Shown: positions 52,300-61,159 of the stretch, piece by piece
How the letters are laid out: the number at the start of each line of letters is the position of its first letter
Position numbering within the stretch: position 1 is the stretch's first letter
Assembly: GCF_963518785.1 (NCBI RefSeq)
Contig: NZ_CAUQKJ010000002.1
Coordinates: forward strand, 186,001 to 250,000
Reading direction: 5' to 3'
Length of the DNA: 64,000 nucleotides
DNA from: an uncultured Campylobacter sp.
Lineage (GTDB): Bacteria > Campylobacterota > Campylobacteria > Campylobacterales > Campylobacteraceae
The notes under the pieces: generated by a model
What the model saw: the letters and a program-made list of their open reading frames with translations, nothing else
Told to the model about the DNA's origin: nothing
Databases searched by the model: none
Translations under genes and position numbers: made by a program

Positions 52300-53233
52300 A
52301 GCAGCCTGGCTTTTGAGGCATAGCTAAATTAAAAGTAGTATCGCAGCAAGGAAAATCACGCTTAACTCTTAAAACGGAGCAAATTTCATCCTCACGCACA
52401 ACGCAAGCGAGGTCAAATTTAAAAATAATCCTTGCGCGAAAAATTCCGCCAGCACAAAAACCGAAATTTCATCTGCGCAAGTGGAATTTAAAATTTTAAA
52501 AGTAGCTTTTGTGGTGCGCGATTTCATCTGCGCGAAAAATGAAATTCTATCTGTAAAAGGTGGCGGAATTTTAAAAATTTAAAGACGCCCTCTCGCGGCT
52601 TAATTTAAAATTTGCCTCGAAAGCCAGACTTAAAATTTAATACCAAACGCGATTTTAGCATTCTACCGCATCCATGAAATTTCAAATTCTCGCAAAGTGG
52701 CGGAATTTTAAAATTTTAAAAAGCCTGATCTGTGTTATACACACGATTAGATTTTGTGAGAATAGAATTTATCCGCTGTGCAGAAATCAAAATTTTACCG
52801 CACAAGCAAAGCTAAAATCCTCTCCACCTGCGCAAAATTCAAGAATTTTAGCGCTCAAACAAAGTGGAATTTTATCCGCTCACGCGAAATCTAAAATTTC
52901 ACTCGCGCCACAAAATTTTAAAATTTCCGCAAAAATCAAGCCGCTTATCTGTAAAATTTAAAATTCCGCCTATCTGCAAAGCTTCGCGTTTAATCCGCCA
53001 GGCGACCAAGATTAAATTTTTAAATTCCGCTCGCTCTGTCTATCTCGCAAATAAGTAAAATTTTAAAATTGCGAAATCTAAAGCCCAAAATCCAGCGCTT
53101 AAGCTTAAAATTTACCGCACGCAAGCGCAAAATCTGTGCAATCGCTCCTGTTTAAAACCCCCGATAGTTTGTCGCGCCCTAACCTAAATTAAATTTTACA
53201 TTTGCTATAATCGCGAAATTTTAAGGAAGGTAA
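52300..53233. other. Long AATT-rich spacer before the DUF2018 gene
   Basis: No gene is supported in 930 bases. AATT cores from 52383 to 52577 lie about 20-35 bp apart, often 23-24, with recurring filler such as TTTCATCTGCGC. From 52670 to 53060 they are dense with CCGCTC/CCGCC fillers. A 95-codon open frame at 52674 (plus) is a product of this composition. Confidence 0.55.
53206..53211 (+). promoter_or_regulatory. -10 box for DUF2018-ispB-hemA-proS
   Basis: TATAAT is preceded by TGC (extended -10, TTTGCTATAAT) 23 bases before the DUF2018 ATG. It likely drives all four genes, which follow without gaps. Confidence 0.6.
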
Positions 53234-53479
53234 ATGGATATTTTTGAAGGTAGCCCAAGAGAGAAATTCTTTGAAATTTTATCCGCTGCAAGCCCTACTT
53301 TGGTGCAAAACGAAATCGAAGAAGCTCTAATCCGCCTCATCGCCTGTGAGCGGCTCTGCGAAGCGCGCGGCATTAGCGAGCGCGAGATCGAAAGCTTCAT
53401 CGCGCAGCAGGATCTACAAGACGAGCTAAACGACAAATTTTTGCAAATAAGCGGAAATATCCTAAGCAACGACGAGTAA
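53234..53479 (+). CDS. DUF2018-family protein
   Basis: The 81-residue helical protein matches DUF2018, a family restricted to Campylobacterota. Its Helicobacter pylori member HP0242 is known for an intertwined, knot-like dimer. Features are PREKFFEILSAASP, EIEEALIRLIACERLCEARG and EREIESFIAQQ. The function is unknown. AAGGAAGG precedes the ATG. It heads a cluster with the polyprenyl synthase, hemA and proS, an order that I recall as conserved in Helicobacter. Confidence 0.88.
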   Translation: MDIFEGSPREKFFEILSAASPTLVQNEIEEALIRLIACERLCEARGISEREIESFIAQQDLQDELNDKFLQISGNILSNDE

Positions 53480-53480
53480 A

Positions 53481-54473
53481 ATGCTAGATCAAATTGATTT
53501 AATTATGAAAAGTTTCATCGCAGACTGCGGATATGAGCCCGCTAGCGAGATGTTTGATAGGCTAAGCCCCGGCAAAAAACTACGCTCCAAACTGCTGTTA
53601 AACATCGCGCAAAAGGATGAAAAATCGCTGCGTCTGTGCGCGATCATCGAGCTCATTCAAGCTGCGAGCCTGCTGCACGACGACGTCATCGACGAAAGCT
53701 CGGTGCGACGCGGCAAGCCCTCGATAAACGCCACCTACGGCTCCAAAAACGCCGTGATGCTGGGCGATATACTCTATTCCAAGGCATACTTCGAGCTTAG
53801 CAAATTTGAAAGCCGCATCGCCGCCGCGCTTTCGGGCGCCGTCACGAAGCTGGCCGTGGGCGAGCTGATGGATGTGAGCCTAAGCGACGATTTCAACGAC
53901 GATGCGAGCAAATATCTGCAGATGATCTATCTAAAAACCTCCGCTCTCATAGAAGAGGTCGCGCGCTGCGGGGCGTTTTTAAAATTCGGCGGCGCAGAAA
54001 ATCGCGGCGAAATTTCAGATATGAGCTGCGCAAAAAACGAGGGCGAAATTCCAAGCGCCGCGAAAGATCATGATAAAATTTCAAGCGCGAGCGTAAAATT
54101 CGGCGAATACGGCAAAAACCTTGGGCTTGCCTTTCAGATCATCGACGACATCTTAGATGTGACGCAAAGCTCAGAAGCGCTGGGTAAGCCGAGCCTGAGC
54201 GATTTTGCGGAGGGCAAAACCACCCTGCCCTACATCTATTTATACGAAAATTTAAATGATTCCGAGCGGCAAAAGCTAAAATCGTTTTTTAAAAAACAGC
54301 TGCGCCAGAGCGAAATTTCATGGATCAAAGCGAAGCTTAGCGAGCACGGCATCATCGAGCGCTGTATAAACGAAGCTCGCGCCTACGGGCAGAAGGCACT
54401 CGAAGCCGTGGCGGAATTTAAAAACGACAAGCTGGAGCAAATCGTGCGAGATATGATAGATAGGGAGTTTTGA
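53481..54473 (+). CDS. ispB: Polyprenyl diphosphate synthase with an insertion
   Basis: The enzyme elongates farnesyl or geranylgeranyl diphosphate, probably to the octaprenyl or longer side chain of menaquinone. The first aspartate motif DDVID is at residues 67-71 (LLHDDVIDESSVRRGKPS), and the second is IIDDILDVT near 218-226. An insertion of about 35 residues (171-206, GGAENRGEISDMSCAKNEGE and on to SASVKF) follows the helix LIEEVARCGAFLKF; it is rich in Glu, Asn, Ser and AATT-coded. The ATG lies one base after the DUF2018 stop. Chain length is not readable from sequence. Confidence 0.87.
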   Translation: MLDQIDLIMKSFIADCGYEPASEMFDRLSPGKKLRSKLLLNIAQKDEKSLRLCAIIELIQAASLLHDDVIDESSVRRGKPSINATYGSKNAVMLGDILYSKAYFELSKFESRIAAALSGAVTKLAVGELMDVSLSDDFNDDASKYLQMIYLKTSALIEEVARCGAFLKFGGAENRGEISDMSCAKNEGEIPSAAKDHDKISSASVKFGEYGKNLGLAFQIIDDILDVTQSSEALGKPSLSDFAEGKTTLPYIYLYENLNDSERQKLKSFFKKQLRQSEISWIKAKLSEHGIIERCINEARAYGQKALEAVAEFKNDKLEQIVRDMIDREF

Positions 54474-56029
54474 TGGCGTATATGAGCGTGAGCTTCACCC
54501 ACAAAAACACGGATATCACGGTTCGCGAGAAACTTTCGTTTTCAAACGATGTGCGCAAGAAAGAAATTTTGCGCCTTTTGGCTTCGAACTCCGCGATAGA
54601 GGAGTGTTTGGTGCTTAGCACCTGCAACCGAGTAGAAATTTTTACCGTCGTAAGCGACTTTGATGAAGCGCAAAAGTTCGTGCTTTTGGCACTTTCGCGC
54701 ATTAGCGGCGTGAGCTTTGAAGAGCTGCAAAACCTAGCCGACATATATGAGGATCGTGGCGCGATACACCATCTTTTCGCCGTCGCAGCATCTCTTGATA
54801 GCCTCGTAGTGGGCGAAACACAGATCGTAGGCCAACTCAAAGACGCCTATAAATTCGCAATGCAAAACGCTCGCGCCGGCGCTCAAATCGCAAAAGCCAT
54901 AGATGAAGCGCTAAAATGTGCGGCGCGCATCCGCAATCAAACCGAAATTTCAAAAAACCCGATCTCGGTCTCAAGCGTCGCCGTAGCGATGGCAAAGGAC
55001 AGACTGGGCTCCTTGCAAGGCGCGGACGCCGTAGTAGTGGGCGCGGGAGAGATGAGCGAGCTAGCGTGCAAACACCTGCTCGCAAACGGCGCGAATATCA
55101 CGATCTTAAATCGAAATTTAGCCGGTGCGCAGAGGCTAGCCGCCTCGTTGCTTGGCGAGAATTCCTTGGATGCGAAAAATTGCGCGGATGAAAATCCCGG
55201 TGCAGGAAAAAATTCAGACGACTTGAATTCCGGAAATGTCGCGAATTTCGCGGGCGAAAATCCCGCGCAAAAACAAAATTCCAAAGACAGCGTAAATTTT
55301 AATAAAAAGATTTTCGCAGACGGCAATGAATCTCGCATAGCAGGCGAAAATCCCAAGGACGATAAAAATTCCACCGCCTTCGCGAATTCTGCCGCGCAGG
55401 CACAATCCCGCATCAAAATCGATAGTCTTGATAATCTCAAAAAATACCTAAACGTAAATAGCCTATTTTTCAGCGCTACGGGCTCGCAAGAGCCGATCAT
55501 TACCGATAGTTTGCTTGAGCCCAAAAGCTTTAAACGATATTTTTTCGATATCGCCGTGCCGCGCGACGTAGAGCTTAGCCAAAGCGAGGACGTCGAGGTT
55601 TACAGCGTCGATGATCTGGAGGAGATCGTAAAGAAAAATTTGCTGCTTCGCGAGGAGCAGGCGCAGATCGCTTACTCGATCGTAGCAAAATGCACGAATG
55701 AATTTTTCAAATGGCTGAGAGCGGCGGCATCCACGCCTATCATCAAGGCTTTGCGCCAAAGCGCGAAACAAGTAGCCGAGATAGAGCTAGCCAAAGCGCT
55801 TAAAAAGGGCTATCTAAAGCACAGCGATGCAGAGGAGGCGCGCAAGCTGATCCATCAGGTTTTTAAAGCGTTTCTGCACGCTCCGACGGTAAATTTGAAA
55901 AACCTTGGCGAAACGGACGATGCAGACGGCGTAGTAAATACGCTGGTCGAAATTTTTGAACTGCAAGAAAACTACGAAAAATTTTTAAATCAAGAAAATG
56001 AGAAAAAGGACAAACAAAATGAAATTTAG
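54473..56029 (+). CDS. hemA: Glutamyl-tRNA reductase with an 85-residue repetitive insertion
   Basis: HemA reduces glutamyl-tRNA to glutamate semialdehyde, the first step of haem synthesis. The ATG at 54473 overlaps the ispB stop (TGATG) with GGGAG upstream. Catalytic Cys51 is in LSTCNRVEIF, followed by SLVVGETQIVGQLKDAY. The NADPH loop VVGAGEMSELACKHL is near 189-203. After NRNLAGAQRLAASLLG comes an insertion at about 229-313 of Asn-rich text (GENPAQKQNSKDSVNF), before normal sequence resumes at IDSLDNLKKYL. The protein has 518 residues against about 430 normally. Confidence 0.92.
   Translation: MAYMSVSFTHKNTDITVREKLSFSNDVRKKEILRLLASNSAIEECLVLSTCNRVEIFTVVSDFDEAQKFVLLALSRISGVSFEELQNLADIYEDRGAIHHLFAVAASLDSLVVGETQIVGQLKDAYKFAMQNARAGAQIAKAIDEALKCAARIRNQTEISKNPISVSSVAVAMAKDRLGSLQGADAVVVGAGEMSELACKHLLANGANITILNRNLAGAQRLAASLLGENSLDAKNCADENPGAGKNSDDLNSGNVANFAGENPAQKQNSKDSVNFNKKIFADGNESRIAGENPKDDKNSTAFANSAAQAQSRIKIDSLDNLKKYLNVNSLFFSATGSQEPIITDSLLEPKSFKRYFFDIAVPRDVELSQSEDVEVYSVDDLEEIVKKNLLLREEQAQIAYSIVAKCTNEFFKWLRAAASTPIIKALRQSAKQVAEIELAKALKKGYLKHSDAEEARKLIHQVFKAFLHAPTVNLKNLGETDDADGVVNTLVEIFELQENYEKFLNQENEKKDKQNEI
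55161..55387 (+). repeat. Coding AATT array inside hemA, 15 and 18 bp spacing
   Basis: AATT or AATCC words have centres near 55161, 55179, 55194, 55212, 55227, 55245, 55260, 55278, 55296, 55350, 55368 and 55386. Every step is 15 or 18 bp, or 54 bp across a gap, so all copies stay in one codon phase and encode repeated NS, NP and NF pairs. Confidence 0.7.
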
Positions 56030-57737
56030 CAAGCTTTTCGCTCCGAGCCTAAAAGAGGCCCCCAGAGACGCGGTACTACCTAGCCACGCGCTTTTGATCC
56101 GCGCGGGATTTATCGAGCAGCTTGGCAGCGGGCTTTATAATTTTTTGCCGCTAGGCAAGATAGTGCTAGAGCGGATCTGTGCCGTCATCAGACAGGAGAT
56201 GGATGCCGCGGGCGCGCAGGAGGTCTCTTTTAGCGTCGTGACGTCCGCGGATGCGTGGAAAAAAAGCGGCCGCTACGCCAAATACGGCAAGGAGCTGCTG
56301 CGCTTCAAAGATCGCAAGGATAACGACTTCGTGCTAAGCCCAACTAACGAGGAAGCGGCGGTTTTGATGATCGCGGATAAGATCACGAGCTACAAGCAGC
56401 TGCCGCTAAATATCTATCAGATCAATACGAAATTCCGCGACGAGGCGCGCCCTCGCTTTGGGCTTCTGCGCGGTCGCGAGTTTACGATGAAGGACGCCTA
56501 TAGCTTCCACGCGGACGCTGCGGATATGAAGCGCGAGTTTGAGGTGATGAGGCAGGCGTACTCGCGGATTTTTACGCGACTGGGGTTAAATTTCCGCGCG
56601 GTTGATGCGGACAGCGGCGCGATCGGCGGCAGCGGCAGCAAGGAGTTTATGGTGCTAGCGGATAACGGCGAGGACGATATCGTCGTGTGCAAGCGCTGCG
56701 AGTATGCCGCAAACATCGAGGCTGCGCGCCGCGCGCCAAAAACCACGAACGCCGCCGCGCCCGAAACCGATGGCATGATGAAATTTAAAACCCCTGCGAT
56801 GAAAACGATCGATGCGGTGGCAGAATTTTTCAAAGTGGATAAATTCTACACCATCAAGGCGGTGATCAAAAAAGCGCTATACGAGGATCGCAGCGAGATC
56901 GTAGCGTTTTTTATCCGCGGCTGCGACGAGCTGCAAGAGACCAAGGCGCAAAACGCCTGCGGCGCGCTTGAGCTAGTCGATGCTAGCGAAGAAGAGATCG
57001 CGCGAACGGGCTTTACGGCGGGCTTTTGCGGACCTTTCGGGCTCGGCGAGGGAGTGAAATTTTACATCGACGCCGAGCTAAAAGGAGCGCGCGAGATGAT
57101 CGCAGGCGCGAACGAGCCGGATTACCACTACGTGGGCGCAAGCGTGATAAATTTTAACGAATCGCGCTTTGCGGATCTCGCGGCCGTGGGCGCGGGCGAC
57201 GCATGTCCGTGCTGCGGCGGCGAGCTTGGCATCACGAAGGGCATCGAGGTGGGTCATATCTTTCAGCTCGGCACGCGCTATTCAGAGCCGATGGGAGCGC
57301 GATTTTTGGATGCAAACGGCAAGGCTCGTGCGTTTTACATGGGCTGCTACGGCATCGGCGCAAGCCGCCTTATCGCCGTGGCGATCGAAAGCAGCCATGA
57401 CGAGAAAGGCTGCGTGTGGCCGCGCGAGCTGGCGCCTTTCGAGCTTGAGATCATCATCTCAAATCACAAAGACGCGGCGGCGGTAGAATTTGCCGAAAAA
57501 TTATACGAGCAGTGCCGCGAGCGCGGCATCCGCGTGCTGCTCGACGATCGCGCGGAGCGCTTCGGAGTGAAGATGAACGACTTCGAGCTAATGGGCTTTC
57601 CGTACGCCGTGCTCGTGGGCAAAGCCCTAACAGAGGGAAGCGTCGAGTTCATCACCCGCGCAGGCCTAAAGCGGCAGAGCGTAAGCGCTGATGAAATTTT
57701 AAGCTTTATCGAGAGGAAATTAATCGAGAAAAATTAA
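56019..57737 (+). CDS. proS: Prolyl-tRNA synthetase
   Basis: ProS charges tRNA-Pro in the cytosol. The 572-residue protein is the bacterial type with an editing domain inserted between class II motifs 2 and 3. Motif 1 lies in LPLGKIVLERICAVIRQEMDAAG, motif 2 in NTKFRDEARPRFGLLRGREFTMKDAYSF, the INS domain at about 225-380 and motif 3 in MGCYGIGASRLIAVAIE. The C-terminal anticodon domain ends at the stop. I use the ATG at 56019 with AAAAAGGA before it. It overlaps hemA by 11 bases. Confidence 0.96.
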   Translation: MKFSKLFAPSLKEAPRDAVLPSHALLIRAGFIEQLGSGLYNFLPLGKIVLERICAVIRQEMDAAGAQEVSFSVVTSADAWKKSGRYAKYGKELLRFKDRKDNDFVLSPTNEEAAVLMIADKITSYKQLPLNIYQINTKFRDEARPRFGLLRGREFTMKDAYSFHADAADMKREFEVMRQAYSRIFTRLGLNFRAVDADSGAIGGSGSKEFMVLADNGEDDIVVCKRCEYAANIEAARRAPKTTNAAAPETDGMMKFKTPAMKTIDAVAEFFKVDKFYTIKAVIKKALYEDRSEIVAFFIRGCDELQETKAQNACGALELVDASEEEIARTGFTAGFCGPFGLGEGVKFYIDAELKGAREMIAGANEPDYHYVGASVINFNESRFADLAAVGAGDACPCCGGELGITKGIEVGHIFQLGTRYSEPMGARFLDANGKARAFYMGCYGIGASRLIAVAIESSHDEKGCVWPRELAPFELEIIISNHKDAAAVEFAEKLYEQCRERGIRVLLDDRAERFGVKMNDFELMGFPYAVLVGKALTEGSVEFITRAGLKRQSVSADEILSFIERKLIEKN

Positions 57738-58369
57738 GAAGCGCATGAAATTTAGCCCTAAATCTGGGCTAAATTTTATAATAAAAAAGTAGGTTCTCTC
57801 TTTAAATTTGTCGCTTTGGTCGTGCCTTCCAAATATCTGCGTAGAGTGATACTCAATTGCTCATTTGCCTCCGGCTTTTAAACTTTTTGGAAGCCCTATC
57901 GGTATGCGGCTCTCTAAACTAGCTCGACCGGCTTTGACCGAGCGGGCATTTAATTTCTAGCTTTATCGACCTCTATACGTGCCTATCGGTGCAAATTTCA
58001 GCGCATCCATCGACGCCGACTACCTCTATCCATATCTGACTGCAAAATTGCAAGCATCACTTAAAATCTACATTTACAAAGCTTGCACGGCCCGCATCTA
58101 AAAGCACGGGCCATATCGCCTCAATCAAGACGCTGCGAGGAGCAAATCGGAGAATTTAGAAAGACGGCCGCAATTAAGCTCTTTTGCTCCAAAGAAATTA
58201 AACCGCAGATCAAATCTAGCGGTAGCGCGCCGCGAAACACAACGGGAAAATTTATGCTACGTACGTATTTTAAGCTTGCAGGCAAAACTACAGGAGCGTT
58301 AAATTTAGCGCTCGCGGCGGTAAAATTTAGCCCTGCGCCCGCCGCGAGGTAGAATTTTAGCTTTATAAT
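57738..58369. other. Spacer after proS
   Basis: No gene is supported. After the terminator hairpin the segment 57800-58060 has a composition closer to coding DNA than the usual spacers but is full of stops; it might be a decayed gene, without any match I can name. A GGCCCG/CGGGCC hairpin lies at 58089-58112. Confidence 0.45.
57748..57776 (+). terminator. Probable terminator of the DUF2018-proS cluster
   Basis: AAATTTAGCCC and GGGCTAAATTT form a perfect 11-bp stem with a seven-base loop, 11 bases after the proS stop. The A/T arms supply the T-run (AAATTTTATAAT). The stem is nearly the same as that of the hairpin at 47863-47893. Confidence 0.7.
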
Positions 58370-59008
58370 TTACTTCGAAAGACTTTGCAGCCACCTTTTA
58401 GCCGCATCCGCAGCCGCTATCAAACCGCCGCACATCATTATCAGATCCTTTATCACCAGCCTACCTGCGCCCGAGAGATACGGGAAGCCGTGGTTCGGGC
58501 TCTCTGTTATGCCGAGGGCGGGATTGCCCAAATTTGGCACCCAGGTTTCGGGCGTCGTTATCAAAAACGATAGCGTAACGATAGCCATACCGAAAGTCAA
58601 AAGTCCGCCTACGACGCCAATTTTAGGGAACCATATGCCAAGCAGCATCAAGATGCCGATCGAGCAAATAGTCGCGCCGATAATGTAAGAAGCCGTATAG
58701 GTGCCGTTTGATTTATGCCATTTGATATTATCCGGCACAACTAAGCCTTCGGGGTTTTTGTGCAGATTATACTCTGCGACCATTTTGCCCTTGCCGTTAT
58801 CGACTACGTCTTTATTTTTCATCAGATAGCTGAAAAACGGGCTATTCGTGACGAAGGGCACGATGCCGTCCGCTTCATACTGCACGACTTTTAGGCCGCC
58901 TATCCAGATCATGACGACGAAAATTGCAAACCTTATACAATTTACAAATATGCTTTGCGAATTGGACAGGCAATTAAGCACCTTATATAGGAGGGAATTT
59001 TGATCCAT
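58370..59008 (-). CDS. DUF417-family membrane protein (RclC/YkgB-like)
   Basis: The 212-residue protein has about four membrane helices and the DUF417 signature FVVMIWIGGLKVVQYEADGI followed by PFVTNSPFFSYLM (near 27-60). The E. coli relative RclC belongs to the reactive-chlorine resistance operon, so a role in oxidant stress at the inner membrane is a reasonable inference. The start at 59008 is chosen for AAGGAAACACAG; an in-frame ATG 14 codons upstream lacks one. No rclA or rclB neighbour is seen. Confidence 0.85.
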   Translation of the reverse strand: MDQNSLLYKVLNCLSNSQSIFVNCIRFAIFVVMIWIGGLKVVQYEADGIVPFVTNSPFFSYLMKNKDVVDNGKGKMVAEYNLHKNPEGLVVPDNIKWHKSNGTYTASYIIGATICSIGILMLLGIWFPKIGVVGGLLTFGMAIVTLSFLITTPETWVPNLGNPALGITESPNHGFPYLSGAGRLVIKDLIMMCGGLIAAADAAKRWLQSLSK

Positions 59009-59695
59009 CTGTGTTTCCTTTGCGGTAAAATTGATGCGATAGTTTATCAAAAGAAGGTTAAATAAGTCAATAGTTTTTATAAAATAATACTAATATTGTT
59101 TTAAAAAATTTTATCAAGTGAATATAATTTAAGATCTATTTGCAGATCTTTCAGCTTCAGGATCGATTGTTTTTGGCAAGTTTTATGAAATTCCGGCTAA
59201 ATCATGCTTTGAAATTTTAAAAAATATCTCGAGCTAGCGCAGGATGTTTGTGAGATAGATGAACAAAACATACAGCGTGAATAAACAAAGCCTGCGATAT
59301 AGATGCACAAGTGCTCACAATGCCGATTTATGGGTAATTACGGGTTTTGCGTTAAAATTTGCTCGCATGGCTTTTGTATTAAATTTCTTGCGGAGACTTT
59401 GCGTTAAATTTATCCACGTAGCTTTTACATTAAAAATTTGACCGCACGGCTTTCGGATCAAATTTCGTCCAAAGTCTTTGCTCGTTAAATTTCATCCGCG
59501 CAATTTTGCTATTGTCGGTCAAATTTCATCCAAGCAGCCGCTTCTTTTCGCTCGACTAAATTTTATTTTGTTACCTAGATTTCGCCCACGCTTTTCCGGT
59601 TAAAATTTCATCCAAAATGCGGCAAGCTCGTAGCCGCGCGCGCTCAAGCTTTCAAACGCAAGCGTAACGCCGCTGCTTAAGTCTAGCTTCAAACC
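59009..59695. other. Spacer between DUF417 gene and the next minus-strand gene
   Basis: No gene is supported. It holds the promoter region of the DUF417 gene at the left and a periodic AATT array (59351-59530) at the right. Past 59600 the sequence is GC-richer without a recognisable feature. Confidence 0.5.
59351..59530. repeat. Periodic AATT array, 26-27 bp spacing
   Basis: TTAAATTT-type words have centres near 59357, 59383, 59408, 59436, 59462, 59489 and 59523. The first six are 25-28 bp apart. Here the filler is also partly conserved, with CCGCAYGGCTTT or CACGTAGCTTTT between cores, so this looks like the least decayed tandem array in the window. Confidence 0.65.
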
Positions 59696-60055
59696 CTAAT
59701 CCGTTGCGCGCTCGCGATACTCGATCTGCTCGCGATCTAAAGCGTCTTTTGCCGCCGCAAGATCGACGGGGGCAGGACAGCCCGATAATATCCAAGGCTC
59801 GATTTCGATTTGCCGCGCCCTTGCGCCGCCGAAATCCAAAGGCTCACTTCTGAAATGATCCGAAAAAATCATAAAAATTTCGCCCCGAAAAAAGTGAAAC
59901 TCAAAGGCGCCGTATCTTAAAATTTCAGCTCCCGCGCTCTTAAAGCTCGCGTCCGCAGGGCCAAACATCGAGGCGATCTGCGCGCAACTCAAGCCGCTTC
60001 TTACGCCTGCAAACTCGCCCGAGCAAAAGAATTTAAGCATATCGATTTTTAGCAT
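59696..60055 (-). CDS. Unknown small cytosolic protein
   Basis: I choose the ATG at 60055 because AAGGGGTGA stands directly upstream; a longer frame lacks a ribosome site. The 119-residue product reads as a beta-rich domain with CAQIASMFGPADASF, EILRYGAFEFHFFRGEIFMIF and a final helix. The pattern of a short leader, a glycine-aspartate turn and YGxxEFHF recalls small proteins found beside polymorphic toxins, but this is from memory and uncertain. No toxin gene is nearby. Confidence 0.6.
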   Translation of the reverse strand: MLKIDMLKFFCSGEFAGVRSGLSCAQIASMFGPADASFKSAGAEILRYGAFEFHFFRGEIFMIFSDHFRSEPLDFGGARARQIEIEPWILSGCPAPVDLAAAKDALDREQIEYRERATD

Positions 60056-60442
60056 TTCACCCCTTTGGCGGCGTTTGAAAGATACTGCGCGCAAGCAAAG
60101 CCTAATAAAATTTAGCGTCTGCGGCCGCAAAAAAAAACGGGCGGGCGCAATCAAAAGTGCGCGGGCGCGTCTTATAAATTTTACTCGCTATACGCGCCAA
60201 ATTCTAATACTGCGCTCGCGATATGAGCGAATACGGATGCCAGTGCCGTCGTTACAAACCCTAGCTTTCAGCTTTATATCGCACCGCTACCTGCGAAGCG
60301 ACAAACCGCGCATATCCGATATTTACCGATTAAAATTTCACAAACGATATAATATCCGAGCTTAGGAAGCGATCTTATAAATCTGCTTTAGCTCATCTGG
60401 CACTGTACTACGAGCAGATAAACTCGTTTGAGTCCGTTAAGG
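60056..60442. other. Spacer upstream of the small unknown gene
   Basis: No gene is supported in 387 bases. A few AATT words occur around 60105-60200 and 60320. The promoter of the small gene should be in the left part. Confidence 0.45.
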
Positions 60443-61021
60443 CTAGCCGAAAACCCTTTTTAAATGCGCTTCGTAATCTCTCATAAAACGCTCTACGTCC
60501 GGGTTTTTAACGACGTCGTTGCACATAAATGTAGGCAGCCTTTTCATGCCTAAAAACTCGTTGGCTTTATGAAAATGCAAATAAACGCCGTCCACGCCCA
60601 CGCCCTCGAAAAAATCCCCTGGCTTGTCAAACGCCTGAAGCGGCGCATTCCAAGTGACGCTTAGCATGTGCGATTTGCCCTTTATCAGTCCGCCAGTGCC
60701 GTAGCCTTCGTCTGGGCTTGTGCTGTGCCGCCCGTCGTTTGCTACTATCTTGCCCATGCCGCTCATAAAGACCTCGTCGATATATTTTTTAACGACCCAA
60801 GGCTCGCCCATCCACCACGCGGGCATCTGCCAGATCACGGCGTCCATCCATAAAAATTTCTCCACCTCACCCTTTAAGTCGTAGCCCTCATGTATCATAG
60901 TTTCGCGCGTTTCGTGCCCTAGGGCTTCCAGCGTATTTTTGGCTAGCTCGTGCAAGGTTTTGTTTAGCTTGCCGCCATTGCCGTTAAACGGCGCTCCGCC
61001 GTTGATAAGTAATATTTTCAT
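60443..61021 (-). CDS. mdaB: MdaB-like NADPH:quinone reductase
   Basis: The 192-residue flavoprotein belongs to the MdaB group, which reduces quinones by two electrons and protects Helicobacter against oxidants. Visible motifs are the FAD-binding INGGAPFNGNGGKLN at the start, VIWQMPAWWMGEPWVVKKYID (near 62-82), GYGTGGLIKGK and LSVTWNAPLQAF. The ribosome site is AAGGATC. It stands in a minus-strand row with an S51-type peptidase gene, without overlap. Confidence 0.9.
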   Translation of the reverse strand: MKILLINGGAPFNGNGGKLNKTLHELAKNTLEALGHETRETMIHEGYDLKGEVEKFLWMDAVIWQMPAWWMGEPWVVKKYIDEVFMSGMGKIVANDGRHSTSPDEGYGTGGLIKGKSHMLSVTWNAPLQAFDKPGDFFEGVGVDGVYLHFHKANEFLGMKRLPTFMCNDVVKNPDVERFMRDYEAHLKRVFG

Positions 61022-61159
61022 TTTGATCCTTTTGATTAAATTTATCCGTTAGCGGCTTGCCGCGCCTAAGTTCAAATTCCACCTCGCAGCCCTATGCGAG
61101 AACGTAAGCGTAAATTTTACGAAGCGTTTAATTACTAAATTTTACTTTCACGCCGCAGT

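Noticed and set aside
52674..52961. 95-codon open frame in the spacer before DUF2018
   Set aside because: It runs along an AATT-rich repeat region, reads as NF/KF/KI-rich text and has no ribosome site or family pattern. Such frames arise from the composition.
57800..58060. Pseudogene after proS
   Set aside because: Composition hints at former coding sequence, but no family pattern can be named and stops occur in all frames, so I list it only as spacer.
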